Position numbers and translations under genes: made by a program. From Panicum virgatum (lineage: Eukaryota; Streptophyta; Magnoliopsida; Poales; Poaceae): 64,000 bases of DNA. Positions 11,640-24,600 of this stretch are shown piece after piece (the first letter of the stretch is position 1; every line of letters starts with the position of its first letter). The stretch spans positions 23,473,238 to 23,537,237 of the forward strand of contig NC_053149.1 in NCBI RefSeq assembly GCF_016808335.1, written 5' to 3'. Under the pieces are notes generated by a model. It saw only the letters and a program-made list of their open reading frames with translations, ran no database searches and had not been told where the DNA came from.

Positions 11640-11880
11640 CGAAGTTCCCATTCCAACAAATCAAGAACCAAGTCAATCGAAGATTCCTACAAGCGAGTAT
11701 GGCCAAAACATTGAAGGTTGTGCACTCTGAAAATTTCTGGACAGCACGCAGCGCCAAAAGTGAAACGGGCATAACTCCCTCATTTGGACTCCGTTTAAAG
11801 TGAATGACCACTTGTTGGAAACGTAATTTCATAAACTTTTCAATAGAGCTATATTTTGGTATATGTTCTGTTGAGTATAC
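11640..11880 (+). repeat. Internal module copy in F (second)
   Basis: It contains GAAAATTTCTGGACAGC, CATAACTCCCTCATTTGGA and GACCACTTGTTGGAAA, in the same order as the copy at 10,930-11,140. Confidence 0.6.
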
Positions 11881-12637
11881 AGGAGAGATTCCACGAAGAA
11901 GAGGCAGGAGCAATGCGATGAGAACAGGATAGAGAAGATGACGATGACAACAATGAAGGAGAGCTTGGGCGATGTTTTCATTAAGCGTACATGATAAAAT
12001 TCAGAGGATTGGAGCAGAGGAAGAACCCCAATGACATTGGCAAATGAAGGCACAAGCGGTCGACCTTCGGCAAATGAATATGTTGCAAACAAACCACGAC
12101 GGATTACAAGAGCGCAACATTCAACACATGGAGACGTGAGAAGCAAACCAAGACGGACCACGAAGAAGGCATCAAGATAATGTCTTGCACAAAGCACCAC
12201 GACTCCAATGAGTATGAAAAAGCTCCGAGGCTAAGGTATACATTGAATTCTCAAGCTTCTATTAGTTTTGTTGATAATCTTTAAAAATCTCATGCTCGAA
12301 CCGATAGTCGGAATGAAAGTTTAAATTCTATGCCTTGTTCTTTCATGATGATAGGCAAGAGTTTCTTGAGAATGTTGATTTGATGCTTAAAGAACCTTTG
12401 CCTAATAATGAGCTCCACGCTATGCAAGAAACACATGCTGCATTTAATTACACCATGCCTTGTTGATGAAATTTAATTGAGGATGTGATTATGTTGCATA
12501 TGTTTACAAATAATTGCAAATCTCGATCTTGCTTTGCGCTTGGTCAAGCTCATGACCCTAAAAGAGCACATGTTGGGAGAAGCCCCGAATTTCACTAACC
12601 ATGCAGGACATGAAACTCAAATGATGAGGAGGGAAAC

Positions 12638-14094
12638 TGTTGACGTTCACTAACGCCCCCGATTTGTATACCGCAAGCACACGGTTCGTGTAGCTTTTCC
12701 CTTAGAGTATTCCCCCAAGGTTTATCAATCCGTGGATCGACAATGAACTTACTAGGAATTTCCATCTAATCTAATGGATCTATCCTAACATGAGGCATTG
12801 ATTGCATATAAAGGGTAAACCTTTGATAGATATGAGTGATGTGTAAAGGTTGATCTCATCCATGAATATAGCCATAACCATAGCAAAACCAAAGACATGA
12901 CTAGGCCTATCATCATCTAGTTGTAGTTCAAGCTAACGAGCAAATAGGTCATGCATCTCAATCAAAAGCATCTTTAAACCCAAAATCTCCAATCCGATCC
13001 TTCGATACTCCATCTACTTAAAGCAACGCCCTGTCACGACGCCCCCCTTTGGACGAAATAATCTGAAGCAAGTTGAACCTCCTTTGGTAGTTCCGCCATG
13101 AACCTCTAGCCACCATAACTACAAGATCATGCTAAGCGATCTATATTGATAATAGATCTAAGATGAAGCAAACCCAAAGAAAAGAACGAAATCGAAAGAG
13201 AGAACATGGTCGCTAAAAGATTTGGAAGACATGATTATCATTACTTACATAATAGATTCATTTGGATCGTCACCACCGAGTACATACCATCGACGACTCC
13301 AACTAGCTCAAGAACTCCACCATGGCACAACCTCGCAGGGAGGCCATGGCGGCTAGGGGCGGCCTAAGCTATCTCCTAGACAACTTCGAAGACTTGCGGC
13401 GGCTATCGTCTCCCTCCGGTCTTAGCCCTATGTTTTCGTCAAGTTCTGGGTGGATGGATGCCGCGAGTTGAATAAGGTGCGAGCTATTTATAAGCCGAGG
13501 AAGCCACTGGTCGAAGGGGAGGCCAAACCGACCTAAAAAGGGCTGGGCCGGCCGGCACAATAGGCCTAGGCCGGCCGGTCTGGCTTGTTCCTTCGTGGCC
13601 TCGCGTCCTCCTTTCTCGTGTAGACTCCTCGCATCTTCTAGAGTTTATGTCCTTCACGATTGCACCCCTTTTGACGTCGTTATCTTGGAGATATCTTCGA
13701 GGAAAGGATAGGATACGAAATCTTTCCTTAAATCTTCATTTACTTTGCTTAATCCCGAAGTATCTTGATCTCATCTTTGTGGGCTTGGTCCTTTGGGCTC
13801 TCTTGGAGAATGGATGTGCATGAATGGGCTTCGAATCAACATGGGTTTTGGTCCTCCCTTTGGGTTTTGGCCTTTGTCTTTCTCCGTGTTAGCACTCGAT
13901 CACGGGCCTTGTCATTTTATGCTCCAAAATAGGCCAAAAACCTACAAAAACGAAGTTCCTCCAAAATATATGTGCAAGTGTGAAAATGACCAATAATTAG
14001 GCCGGGGTTAGGACGGTTAGTGATTTTGATATTAAATTCATGCCATTATCAAGGATACACAGGGGATAAAATGGATACTTAAGGAGCGCCAACA
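12638..14094 (-). repeat. Element G 3' LTR
   Basis: 1,457 bp; the plus strand reads TGTTGACGTTC...GAGCGCCAACA, the reverse complement of the F LTR type. A PPT lies immediately to the right and no PBS to the left, so it is the 3' LTR of a minus-strand element whose body lies to the right. A TATA box on the minus strand is at 13,485-13,492. Confidence 0.9.
13485..13492 (-). promoter_or_regulatory. TATA box of G LTR
   Basis: TATAAATA on the minus strand, in the same context as the F LTR box. Confidence 0.65.
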
Positions 14095-14106
14095 TTCCCC
14101 CCATGC
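14095..14106 (-). other. Element G polypurine tract
   Basis: The minus strand reads GCATGGGGGGAA directly upstream of the 3' LTR, preceded by CTCGAGGACGAGCAAGG. Confidence 0.8.
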
Positions 14107-16249
14107 TTAAACCTTGCTCGTCCTCGAGTAAGTCCAGGAGCTTTGCTTATAAAGAAATCAGCGTTGCCCCACAATGTCCTCTCTGCACTTAGTCATACAT
14201 AACAAGACATATTGCTCTCTCAAGTATTTAGCATTTAAGTTCATGTTGTGACCGGCTACTTTTTCATTATGGAAGATAGACTAGCAGTTAAAGAACAAGC
14301 CACAATAATAAATAAATGCAATGCTCTCAAACTTAAGCGAATTTCAAACCTTTACCTTGTTTCATCGTGAAGAGTTTTCAAAAGAATGCATATCAAACAT
14401 AAATGAGGTTCTCTTGCAAAAGATCATGGAAATACTCATCTCATCAAGTCGCTCAAGCCTACATTAGATTGTCTTCAACCTATTCTACTCATATATAAAA
14501 GTGGAAGGCTTATGTGGAGCTTGGTAGGTAAAAACAATCCTAGCAAAACATTATACTTGAAATATTATCAAACTAAGAGAGAGATCTAATGGAATTACCG
14601 AGACTAGTCAAAAAGGCCATTGGAAAATAATGTTGGAGAGGGAGAAAGATGAAACACACACTTTTAGATAGGTGGACATGTGCAAGTGGCAAATGGATGA
14701 TCCCGATACACAAATGAAGTTCTCGTTATCGGATTGCACATGGTTGGAAGATTTGAGTATGGAATAATTCTTCAAAGTAACTTGGAAAATTAATGAAACC
14801 AAAAAGAGCTAAGGAGCATTTTATTCTCCTCTCTTTTTTCTTTCATTTTTCTTTTCTTTTATCCCCTTTTTTTATTTTTTCTATTTTTCTCTTTCTTTCT
14901 TTTTGCTCCTTAGAACTTTTGACAACATAGAATACTTACCCAGCCATCCCCCCATGCTTAAACGAATGCTCGTCCTCGAGTATGAATAGTGGGAGAACCA
15001 ACTAGCTAGGGTAAGTATCTCAAATTCACCTTCTTCTTCATAGAACCTCTTGAATCTCCGGGGAGCCTTGTCTCCCAAAATTTTTCTTTATATGGCGCCC
15101 TTGATTCTTTTGATTCCGTCGAAATGATAATCCATACTCAAATTGGGTTGTGGTCAAGGAGGTAATCACCAAAAGATATTTTTGGTTTAGGGTGGATATC
15201 CAGCGAGGTTTGCAAAATTCCCGAAGTAGAAACTCACATGCATGGATAAATAGGCTAGCAGAAAGAAGGTTACACAGAAAAAAATGGAATGACCAGCTTC
15301 TTAGTCTCGTACCAAAGAAATCAATCTTATTCCAACTCATCAAAATATAAGTTTGCAATCTAAAGGTTTCATCATGAAGGAATATATATGTATAGGCTTT
15401 GGTAGGTAGAACTTTGCAAGAGATTCACAAATGTAGATAGCATAGGAATTAAGTTTTCAAATTAAACAACACAAGGTGTAAGGTCATCGGTAGACTTAAA
15501 TCAAAGAGCAACATAGAATATGTGGGTCTAGAATTTAGTCATTTAACCTCCACAAATAAAAGAGCCAGTATTTAATCATTTTAATTCCATTTAATAGAGA
15601 GCAAATGGTCAAGTCATATACAACATAGCGTAGGTAAAACAAAGCAGCAACTTTCATCACTTTTCCATAAGCAAGAGTCATATAAGAATATCATCATGGT
15701 GAGCTCAAGGTGATGGTGGTTGTACACTTATTGAAAACAAAAAACAAATCTAGGTTGTACTCCTAGTAGCCATGTTATTATAGGGAGAGATATACAAAGG
15801 TTGCATCTATGGTTGAAGGCATATATGTACAAGCATTTAGAAAAAGAGAGAGTTGAGGAAGAATTACCGTCCTTCTCGATGCTCGTAATGAAGTGTAGCG
15901 CGACCTCCCCCATACTTAAGCATTATGTTAAGCATGGAAGAAGAATCATGAGCATCTTGTGGCAACCGTGATTATCTTACTCCATGAGATCTTTCTTCCT
16001 TGTCCATAAAATCCTCCCCCATGCTTAGCATGAAGCTAGGCGTGGAAGAAGATGGACCATCTTGCAATTCTTGAAATCCTTCCCTCATATGTATGAATAT
16101 CATTTTCAATGTGTCTTCACCTTTGTTGCCTCAATTTCCTTCAACTTCTTCTTGTACTAAGTCATGGTCCCAATCATTGCTTCACATCGTCATCGCCTCC
16201 TTCAATTCCTCGTTGTCCCATTGCTGTCTCATCTTCACGAATTTTTCTT

Positions 16250-16560
16250 TCAATTTCCAGAATAGAACATGTACTGAAACATTGCTTCATTGCGAAGTGC
16301 ACGAATCTTCCATTCCAACGAGTTCTCATTCGCCCAAAATTGATTCCGAACAAGAGAGTTATGTCCATTTTATCCCAGTGCTACAATCTGTCCCGACGAA
16401 TTTCAGAACGCGCAACGTCCAAAGTTTTTGCCATATCTCCTTGTACGGGTCTTCAAATTCATTGATCTTGGATGCGTTGAAACGGGAATTTCATGGAGCT
16501 TCTGAATATCAACTTTTTATTCCTTGTACATCTCTGTCCATGTGCAAAATTTGATGAAAA
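16250..16560 (-). repeat. Internal module copy G1
   Basis: The plus strand has AGAACATGTACTG, TTCCAACGAG, GAGAGTTATGTCC, CTACAATCTGTCC, TTTCAGAACGCGCAACG and CATGGAGCTTCTGAATATC in this order. It is related to copies near 18,360, 19,470 and 20,210. Confidence 0.6.
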
Positions 16561-17992
16561 CAGCGGGGCTTGCTCTCGAACTTTGGAGATGTTGACGAAT
16601 TTGATTTCTTCTTTGATCACGAATTCATGGGAACGCTTTGTCATGCCTGCAAAACAATTCAAGTGCACAATCTACCCCAAGGTGACGGTCGGGAGTAGAA
16701 ACAAATACCAACAAACCTACCATTCCTAAGATCTCAATTTGTGGCAAAGCTAGCTTAGCGAAACTAGTGAGTTTACGTGTGTGCTAGTGTAAATGCAAAT
16801 GAGAGGAAGGTATATAAACAAAGACAATGTTTACACCTAGTTCTAAACACCATGTTTACAACTAGGTTGCCGAACTTCTCCATAGCCATAAAGACTTATT
16901 TAACCAAGGTCAAAACACCATGTCTAACCCAAGATCAATAGGCCTTCATAGCACAAGAAAAAATAAAGCACATTTCAAAGCTTATAAACCAACCAAATGC
17001 AATCTCATAGCTTGGTAACTAAATGATGATGGTCTTCAATCATGTCTAAACACCATGTTTACACAAGATTGCAAAAAGGAAAATGCTAACGTTAAGCATT
17101 AACATGGATATGAAAGCTTTCATCAATAAAGTTGATACCAAGCTAGCAAAATGAGTGCATGAACAATGGAATGGATGCAAAGTGCAAATGCAAAGTTAGC
17201 AAAAACAAATGTTAGCGAGGTTGAAAGGACCTTTCGATGTTGTTCCGCAACTAGCTTATTCAAAAACAATTGCTAAGAGTGACAAAAAGCCTTCGCGACA
17301 CTTCATAAGAAGTGAGGCTTTTGTCAATGAAAAGGTTATTTATCAAAAAAGGACCAAACGACCGAGCTAACAAGGTTTTGGGTGTAGGTTTATGGGTTTC
17401 CTATATTTTTGGCTTAAAACAAAAATTTTGAAGAGAGAGTGTTGGGTATAGAGATTCTATCTAAGGTGGTTTCAAAAAAACTAGAGAGAAACAAAAGTTA
17501 GATTTTTTTTTGAATGAAAAATATAACCTATGGTTTTAGAATTGCTCTATGAGTGGTTTTCCTAAGGGTTTTAGGATCTCAAAAGCGAGGCTAGTCAATG
17601 TTTTTAGAAAAAGTTTTTTTTATGCAACATGTAATGCAATGCAAGGGTGAGACGAATAACATGGTATGCAATGCAACACGAGGTGGGTGAACAAAATGAT
17701 ATGACATGATGAGGTGGTCTAAAACAAAACAAAAGGTTAGCCTAAGTTAACTAGCCACAAGTTTAGAATCAAAGGGTGGTGCAATGCTTCATAAATCTCT
17801 CTAAAAAGACATAAAGAAAAAGACTCAAAACACTAATAGGCACACAAAAAGGTCTACAAGTTTTCCAAGATCAAATAACAAAGTGCTCCCTCAATAACAT
17901 TTAAAATGAACAACATGAAGTTGTGGTTTTTGTTAGAGCAATGGTACAATGTTAGTTGATATTCCGATTAAAGAGTGCAATGTAGACGGTCA

Positions 17993-17994
<2 letters not shown>

Positions 17995-18082
<88 letters not shown>
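17995..18082. repeat. (TA)n microsatellite
   Basis: About 85 bp of uninterrupted TA dinucleotides. The corresponding part of F is not in the window, so I cannot tell whether it is family-wide. Confidence 0.95.
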
Positions 18083-18083
<1 letters not shown>

Positions 18084-18359
18084 AAAGATTGGGTTTTTCC
18101 CGCAAAGTGCTTCATTTAAAGTCATAGAGCTCGACTTTCTTACCTTCAAATTGATGCAAAACCATGGTCCTTCATGCAAGAGGTGAAGGTGTTCCATGCA
18201 GCTCTTATTCCACTTCCCATGTTGGACATGATCAATCACGCTTAATGGAAAACTTGCCCAATCATCTCTCACATCATTGTCACCCCCTTCTTTGTTGTCC
18301 TTCGTCGCTACCTTTCTTTTCTCGGATTTTACTCTCTGTCTAGATTGGGAGTTGCACCA

Positions 18360-18620
18360 ACCAATTGATCCAATGCAAGGTGCACGAAATCTTCTTTCCA
18401 ACAAGTCTTCATTTGCCCAAAACGCATTCCAATTGAGGAAGTTTTGCCCCTTTTTACCCGTCACTGCAATCTGCCCCGTGCTGATTTCAGCACGTGCATC
18501 TCCGATGTTTGAGACATAGCTCCTCCAGTGGGTCTTCAATTGTATTGATCATGGATGCGTTGAGCCGAGGGCTTGATGGAGATCCTGAATATTCAACTTT
18601 CTTGCATTGTAAATCTCTGG
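18360..18620 (-). repeat. Internal module copy G2
   Basis: The plus strand has TTTCCAACAAGTCTTCATT, GAGGAAGTTTTGCCCC, CTGCAATCTGCCCCG, GATTTCAGCACGTG and GATGGAGATCCTGAATATTC, in the module order. Confidence 0.55.
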
Positions 18621-19469
18621 ACTTGTACAAAATTGATGAGGCTTAGCGACGTCCGTTCTTGAAACTTGAAGATGTTGATGATGGTGATCAAAATTTTAGG
18701 CACGGTTTCTCTCCTCATCATTTGAGTTTCATGTCCTGCATGGTTAGTGAAATTCGGGGCTTCTCCCGACATGTGCTCTTTTAGGGTCATGAGCTTGACC
18801 AAGCGCAAAGCAAGATCGAGATTTACAATTATTTGTAAACATATGCAACATAATCACATCCTCAATTAAATTTCATCAACAAGGCATGGTGTAATTAAAT
18901 GCAGCATGTGTTTCTTGCATAGCGCGGAGCTCATTATTAGGCAAAGGTTCTTTAAGCAGGAAATCAACATTCTCAAGAAACTCTAGCCTATCATCATGAA
19001 AAGAACAAGGCATAGAATTTAAACTTTCACTCCGACTATTGGTTCGATCATGAGATTTTTAAAGGTTATCAACAGAACCAATAGAAGCTTGAGAATTCAA
19101 TGTATACCTTAGCCTCGGAGCTTTTTCATACTCAATGGAGTCATGGTGCTTTGTGCGAGATGTCATCTTGATGCACTTCTTCATGGTTCGTCGTGGTTTG
19201 CTTCTCACGTCTCCATGTGTTGAATGTTGCGCTCTTGTAATCCGTCGTGGTTTGTTTTCAACATCTTCATTTGTCGAAGGTCGACCGCTTGTGCCTTCAT
19301 TTGCCAATGTCATTGGGGTTCTTCCTCTGTTCCAAGCCTCTGAATTTTATCATGTATGCTTGATGAAAACATCGCCCAAGCTCTCCTTCATTGCTGTCAT
19401 CGTCATCTTCTCTATCTTGTTCTCATCGCGTTGCTTCTGCCTCTTCTTTGTGGAATCTCTCCTGTATAC

Positions 19470-19740
19470 TCAACAGAACATATACCAAAATATAGATCTA
19501 TTGAAATTTTTATGAAATTACCTTTCCAACGAGTGGTCATTCATCTTAAACCGAGTCCAAACGAGAGAGTTATGACCGTTTTACTTTAGCGATGTGTGCT
19601 GTCCAGAAAATTTAAGAGTGCACGACCTTCGATGTTTTGGCCATAACTTCTTGTAGGAAACTTTGATTGTCTTGGTTCTTGATTCATTGGAACGGAAACT
19701 TCATGGAGCTTTCGAATATCCAAAAATATGCCGCTATTTG
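19470..19740 (-). repeat. Internal module copy G3
   Basis: The plus strand has AGAACATATACC, TTCCAACGAGTGGTCATTC, GAGAGTTATGACCG, CTGTCCAGAAAATTT and CATGGAGCTTTCGAATATC. It matches F 11,640-11,880 inverted. Confidence 0.6.
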
Positions 19741-20199
19741 CTTCTGAGGTCGAGCTGTACATTGATGAGAACAATATCTTCTTGTGAATTCATCCGAAGA
19801 TGTCAATGATCTCGATCATGTGGTCTTTGGAGCGTAGTGTCATGCGTCCCTAGGCTTCAAGGTCATCGCCATTGATTACCAGAAAATATCACGGCTTCAA
19901 TGATGTGTCTTCTCCATTGTTCTTGCTTTACCCAAGTTGTCGGGATTGGAAGGTGCTCCTGTGCTTCATGTTGATGATCCGAACGGTTTCCTTCCTTGAT
20001 AGCATCACTCGATTAGAAGTATATCGAGCATGTCACTGGAGAAGATAGATGGTGTCGTGGTTCTTCTAATCTTGTTGCCTCCAGCTTTGGTCAACTTCAA
20101 ATCATCATCTTTTGCGTACACAGCCTTCCAATCATCCTTTGACATCATCAACACCTTCTTCGTCGGTTGCTACTGCCTCTATCCTTGTTGAATTCCCCT

Positions 20200-20389
20200 T
20201 CATCCAATGCAGAACATGTACCAAACTTCTACTCCATGAAAAGATTTATGAAATTACCTTTTCAACGAGTGGTCATTGATCCCAAACAGACTCCGGATGA
20301 AGAAGTTATGCTTGTTTTATTACGGCGCTGCAATCTGTCCAGAGGGATTTCAGAACGCGCAGCGTTGAAAGATTTTACCATAACTCTTC
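20200..20389 (-). repeat. Internal module copy G4, cut by D
   Basis: The plus strand has AGAACATGTACC, TTTTCAACGAGTGGTCATTG, GAAGAAGTTATGC, CTGCAATCTGTCCAG and TTTCAGAACGCGCAGCG. The D insertion truncates it. Confidence 0.6.
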
Positions 20390-21670
20390 TGTAACACCCT
20401 AGTTTAAATTTCAGCAATTTATAATAAATTTAATTGGCTTTATTTAATTTTCTAAGAATTATTGTGTTAGTCTTGCATTTAATCTAAAATTTTGTTCCTT
20501 AAGTAATTAAAACTTTATCATAAGGTTAAAATGTTTGTTGCATCATGCTGGAGCATTGTTTTAATTGTTTGAGTGCTTGAGTGAATTCAAATTCAAATTT
20601 GAATTCATTTGGTTTGAGTTTGAGTTAGAACTAGAAATAGGAAAATAGAATAGAAAAAGAAGAAGGAACTAGAAAGACCAAAGCCCAGCCCAAGGAAACC
20701 CGGCCGGCCCATCCCTCCTCTTCTCCCTTTCCCGCGGCCCAGAAGCCCAGCTCGCCTCCTTTTCCTTCCCTCTCTTTTCCCGAGCCTACTCACGCGCAGC
20801 AGCCCAGGCCACCTCCCTGCGCGGCCCACACCCCATGGCCCACTCCACCCCGCAACCCCGCCTTCCGCTCAGCCCACTCCCACGCTGACCCAGCGCTGCG
20901 GCCCACTCCCTCGCTCCAGCGCCGCTCCCGCGTTCGACCCGCTTCGGCCCACTCCTCCGCGCGATGCGCATCGCCCACTCTCGCTCGCCCAGCCGCTGAC
21001 AGTGCGGGCCCGCCTGTCATCTCCACCCCCGCCTTCCCCGCGCTGCAACGGCCGCACCGCAATCCCCGCCGGGATCACAACGGGCGCGCCTCCCCAAGAT
21101 CCCCAGCGCCTTCTTTAAACCCCGCGGACCTCCTGCGTCCAGCTATCCCGCAGCACAGCCCCAGAACCCTAGCCGCCGCCTTGCCTCTGCTCGGAGCGGA
21201 GCGCCGCCGCGACCTCCACGCCGGTGAGTCCTTGCGCCGCCACAATCGATCATCTCTGGTGACCACTGGACTTCTCTGACCCCTTCAACGGCTTCGCAGA
21301 TCGACCCCGAGGCTTCCCGTGGAGTCCAGAGGACCGGAGCACCGCCGCATCGACCATGCCAGCGACCGCCGCATCGAGCTCCGCCGCCGGTCCACCCCGA
21401 TTTCTGCCCTGCGCTGCCTCTCATCGACTTCTATGGCCGGCATCATCCCCGAGTGAGGGTAACGATCACGCCGTGCCCGTTCCCCTCCCCTTTTGCTTTC
21501 GGTTGCACCTAGTCGACCTCGCTGGCGATGCTAGTACCGCTCTGCACCGGCGAGAACCCCGCTCCCAGCCCCGAACCGCCTCTCTGAGTGCCCCAGTGAA
21601 TTACATGTGTTGCGCTTGAGCTTTTGCACAAGACCGTAGCCCGAACGGACCCCTGTAGCGCAGGATCGGC
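20390..21670 (+). repeat. Element D 5' LTR, first part
   Basis: It begins TGTAACACCCTAG and carries the U3 and GC-rich island of a chromovirus LTR, including a CTTCTTTAAACC TATA-like site near 21,108 and a leader-like ACCCTAGCCGCCGCC. E is inserted after TCGGC (21,666-21,670). The LTR resumes at 33,848. The joined length would be about 3.34 kb, in line with the other LTRs. Confidence 0.85.
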
Positions 21671-24600
21671 TGTAACACCCGGTTTATAAAAGAACATAAA
21701 CCGAGCAATCATATACGTGCCAGGATCAAGTCACACGTATATACAACAGAATGAACAGTATATCACAGCACATATCATGAATAAGATATAATAAAATGAA
21801 ATACGAATATTATTTATTACATTAATGACAAAAATGTCTGATACAGCGGAAGCGAAGTACAAATACGATAAAACTCTCCGAAGCAGAGCAGGGCGCCACA
21901 GGGACGTCGACTGGGAGATGAATGCCTAGAAGTCCCCGTAGTCCTGGTAGCGCTGAGCAAACTCCCTCGTGTCGGCAGGAACTGAGCAGCAGTAGCGTAG
22001 CCAAGAGGAAAAAGTAGAGAAGAGGCAAGTGTGAGTACACAACTTGTACTCAACAAGTATAACACAAACTATGAGGCTCTAAGGTTGGCTGACTGACTGC
22101 ATTAGCTTTTAAGTCTTGGCAAAATTTTATTAAAGCTATTTACTACAAGTTGATGAATTACCATTAACCTAGTTACATAGTAATTAGTCAAATTTAATCA
22201 TGATACTACTGAGAACCAAACTAAAACCAAACCACCCGGGGAAACCTGCCTCGTCAAAGGAAGATAACCCCACTAATCAAAAGGAGGATCTGGGCCGCTC
22301 ATAACCGTGAGCACGGCTAGTATACCAGTTTTACACTCTGCAGAGGTTGCACATCTTTACCCACAAGTTGTGAGCTACGCTAGAGGTTCATCACACTTCC
22401 TTAGGTGAGATGACTAGCAAACTCACTACGAGGCCGTTACAAAGGACACGTTGGTAAGGTGTAACCGCTAAGGAATCAGGCTCCGCAACGATGGTAACCA
22501 CCTCGAGGGGGTACAAGACACACAGACCAGCCTCGTAGCCTGGCCACCATTGAAGCTCACCACCCCCCATGCCCCGTCGGTAAGTTACTTCCGAACCAAA
22601 ATGGCCTAATTAGTAAGCCAAGACCGTCCCATTCCAGTCTTGTGGTAGCGCTGTTGTCCCAGGTTGTCGCTCGATGAACCGGTCCTTATGGAGAGTGGCC
22701 AACCAAGCACTAAGCACCGTGCTGGCCCCCTAAACCATGTTTCTAACAAAGCCAATTTTAACGAGAAGTGAGCCACTCAAGCCACACAGAGTGCCACTCT
22801 CAGAATTAAATTCAAGTGAACCATTAATCAATTTAATTAAAAAGGACCAGAATATGTTGTGGCGTAGCAACCTAGCATAACTAACCAAAATGCAACCCAA
22901 AGGTATATATAAAGGATATAAAGTGGCTAGGAAAGTCCTTATAGGCATACAGTATTAAAATGCAGTATGAAAATGTATTTAAAAGTGATAGGTTGTTCAT
23001 GTTACATTTGCCTTCCTCATACTGCTCCTGCTGCTGCTCAAAGTGCTCGGAAGACGGCTGCTCCGGGTACTGGTACTGGGGCTCCTCAGATGGATCAACG
23101 TCTACTCATGAACACATGGCCAAAACAATGCACAATAATAAGCATACAAGCGAACACTAGAAAAAACTAAGAAACAGTACATCAATACATAAAAACAGTG
23201 CACCAAACTAGTCTAGAACTATTCTACGCGTCACAACGATCGCGTGGATATAAAGAACGCTTAAAACGGAGCTAAAACCCATAAACTAGGCCAAAAACAA
23301 GGTTCAAGGGCTTATTTGTAATAAAAACAGGGTTCCAGGGGCTTTTCTGCTAAAACCGAGGGCTAAAACGTAATTAAACTATAGATCCAAGGTCTGACAT
23401 GCAAAACTGCCAAGGGTGGACGGCGGGTTCAATTCTGGGAAAACTCAGGGTCTAAAACATAAAATAAAGGACAGATTTGTAAATACTTTTCAACTGAGAT
23501 GGACTGCGGGTTTATTTCTAATAAACCGAGGGGCTCTTGTGCAAAACTGATAGGCCGAAGCGGTATCTTTGAATCAGGCTCGTTGGATCACGATCTAGCG
23601 GTTCAGATCTAGCGGGGATGCGATCTAATCTGGGCCATTGCCTCCAGATCGGGCGGCCCAGAGTAAAGGGAGCGCGGAGCGGCGGCCCGTTACCGCCGGC
23701 GATGGCTTCCCGCGGCGGCGCAGCTCTGGGACTCGCCGGACTTCGGCGTTTCAGCGTTTCCGGGCTCAAATCGATCAGGTTTTGGGTCTAGGATGGACTA
23801 CGCGACACGCGTAGTCCACCTGGGGCCTTTGCGGGTCTCGGGGAGGTTAGCGGCGGCACGTGCTGCGTCGGCGGCGGCTCTGCGCGGCGGACTTCGCCGG
23901 CGAGCGGGATTCTAAGGGCGCCAGGGGCTATGGATCACAAAATCTAACGCCAAGAGGACCGGGGAGGGTTGTGGGTTCTCACAGAGGCTTCTGGTGGCCG
24001 GAGACGTCGCGCAGATGGGTCGTCGGCGAGGTTCGGCGGTGGGATCGGGCGGCGCTCGGGGAGGATCTGCTGCAGAGCGTCTCCCGGCTTCTGGGCTCCT
24101 CGGTTCGGCTCCCGGAGTGCCTGTGAGGGAGACATGGAGGTCAGTGTGGTCCGGGGTGCTCCGACGGTGCGGAATCGCCATGGCAGAGCAATTCACCGGC
24201 GGCGGTTGCGGGTTGAATTCCGGCGCAGTCGCGAGCGGAAAACGGGCAGGCTCGGCTTGGGAGACTCTTAGGCGGCTCTGCAGATCTTCTGAGCGACTCG
24301 AGGGAGGCTATGGTGCGGCGGAGGGGTGAGGGCATGGCGGAGCAGGGGGCTCGGCGCGGCGGAGCAGAGCGGGGCGGTGTGCTAGGGTTGGTGCGGCTGC
24401 GGCAGGGCGAGGTGGTGGGCACAGAGGGCCACGGGGCCACTTTAAGAAGGCCCGGGCATCTTGGGCGGGCGTGCCCCAGAAGGAAATCTCGCCGGGATTC
24501 CAGGCGGGACTGGCGCGGCCGTTGCGCGAGCGCTGCGTGGGGGAGACGAACCTACCAGTGGGGCCGGGAGGTCAGCGGGGTGAGGCGGGGGCGCATGCTC

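Larger units (their letters stand above)
10339..12637 (+). mobile_element. Element F internal region, non-coding, truncated by G
   Basis: After the PBS there is no frame that resembles Gag or Pol. From about 10,930 the sequence is the reverse complement of about 18,700-20,389 in G, roughly 90% identical by eye, so F and G are the same family. It contains at least two copies of a degenerate module (about 10,930-11,140 and 11,640-11,880). It stops at 12,637, where G is inserted; GAAAC (12,633-12,637) is the presumed target duplication. G continues beyond the matching point with CGTGCC, so F should resume with that sequence outside the window. Confidence 0.75.
14095..20389 (-). mobile_element. 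Element G internal region, non-coding, interrupted by D
   Basis: This 6.3 kb block has no Gag or Pol motif on either strand. The minus strand ends in the PPT GCATGGGGGGAA at 14,095-14,106 next to the LTR. It contains three more PPT-like motifs (about 14,946, 15,905 and 16,013), a pyrimidine-rich tract (14,820-14,910), a long (TA)n run, and four degenerate copies of a module shared with F. No PBS or 5' LTR is in view because D is inserted at 20,389 (presumed target TCTTC, 20,385-20,389). I interpret G as a large non-autonomous element mobilised in trans; the partner is unknown. Confidence 0.7.

Noticed and set aside
11829..12200. Open frame of 123 codons antisense to F, with a 126-codon counterpart at 19,135-19,515 in G and hydrophobic stretches.
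   Set aside because: The two copies are about 90% identical DNA, so shared openness is expected. The differences I see are nearly all amino-acid changing, and there is no recognisable domain.
17952..18539. Frame of 195 codons with a long YI repeat.
   Set aside because: It is created by reading through the (TA)n microsatellite.
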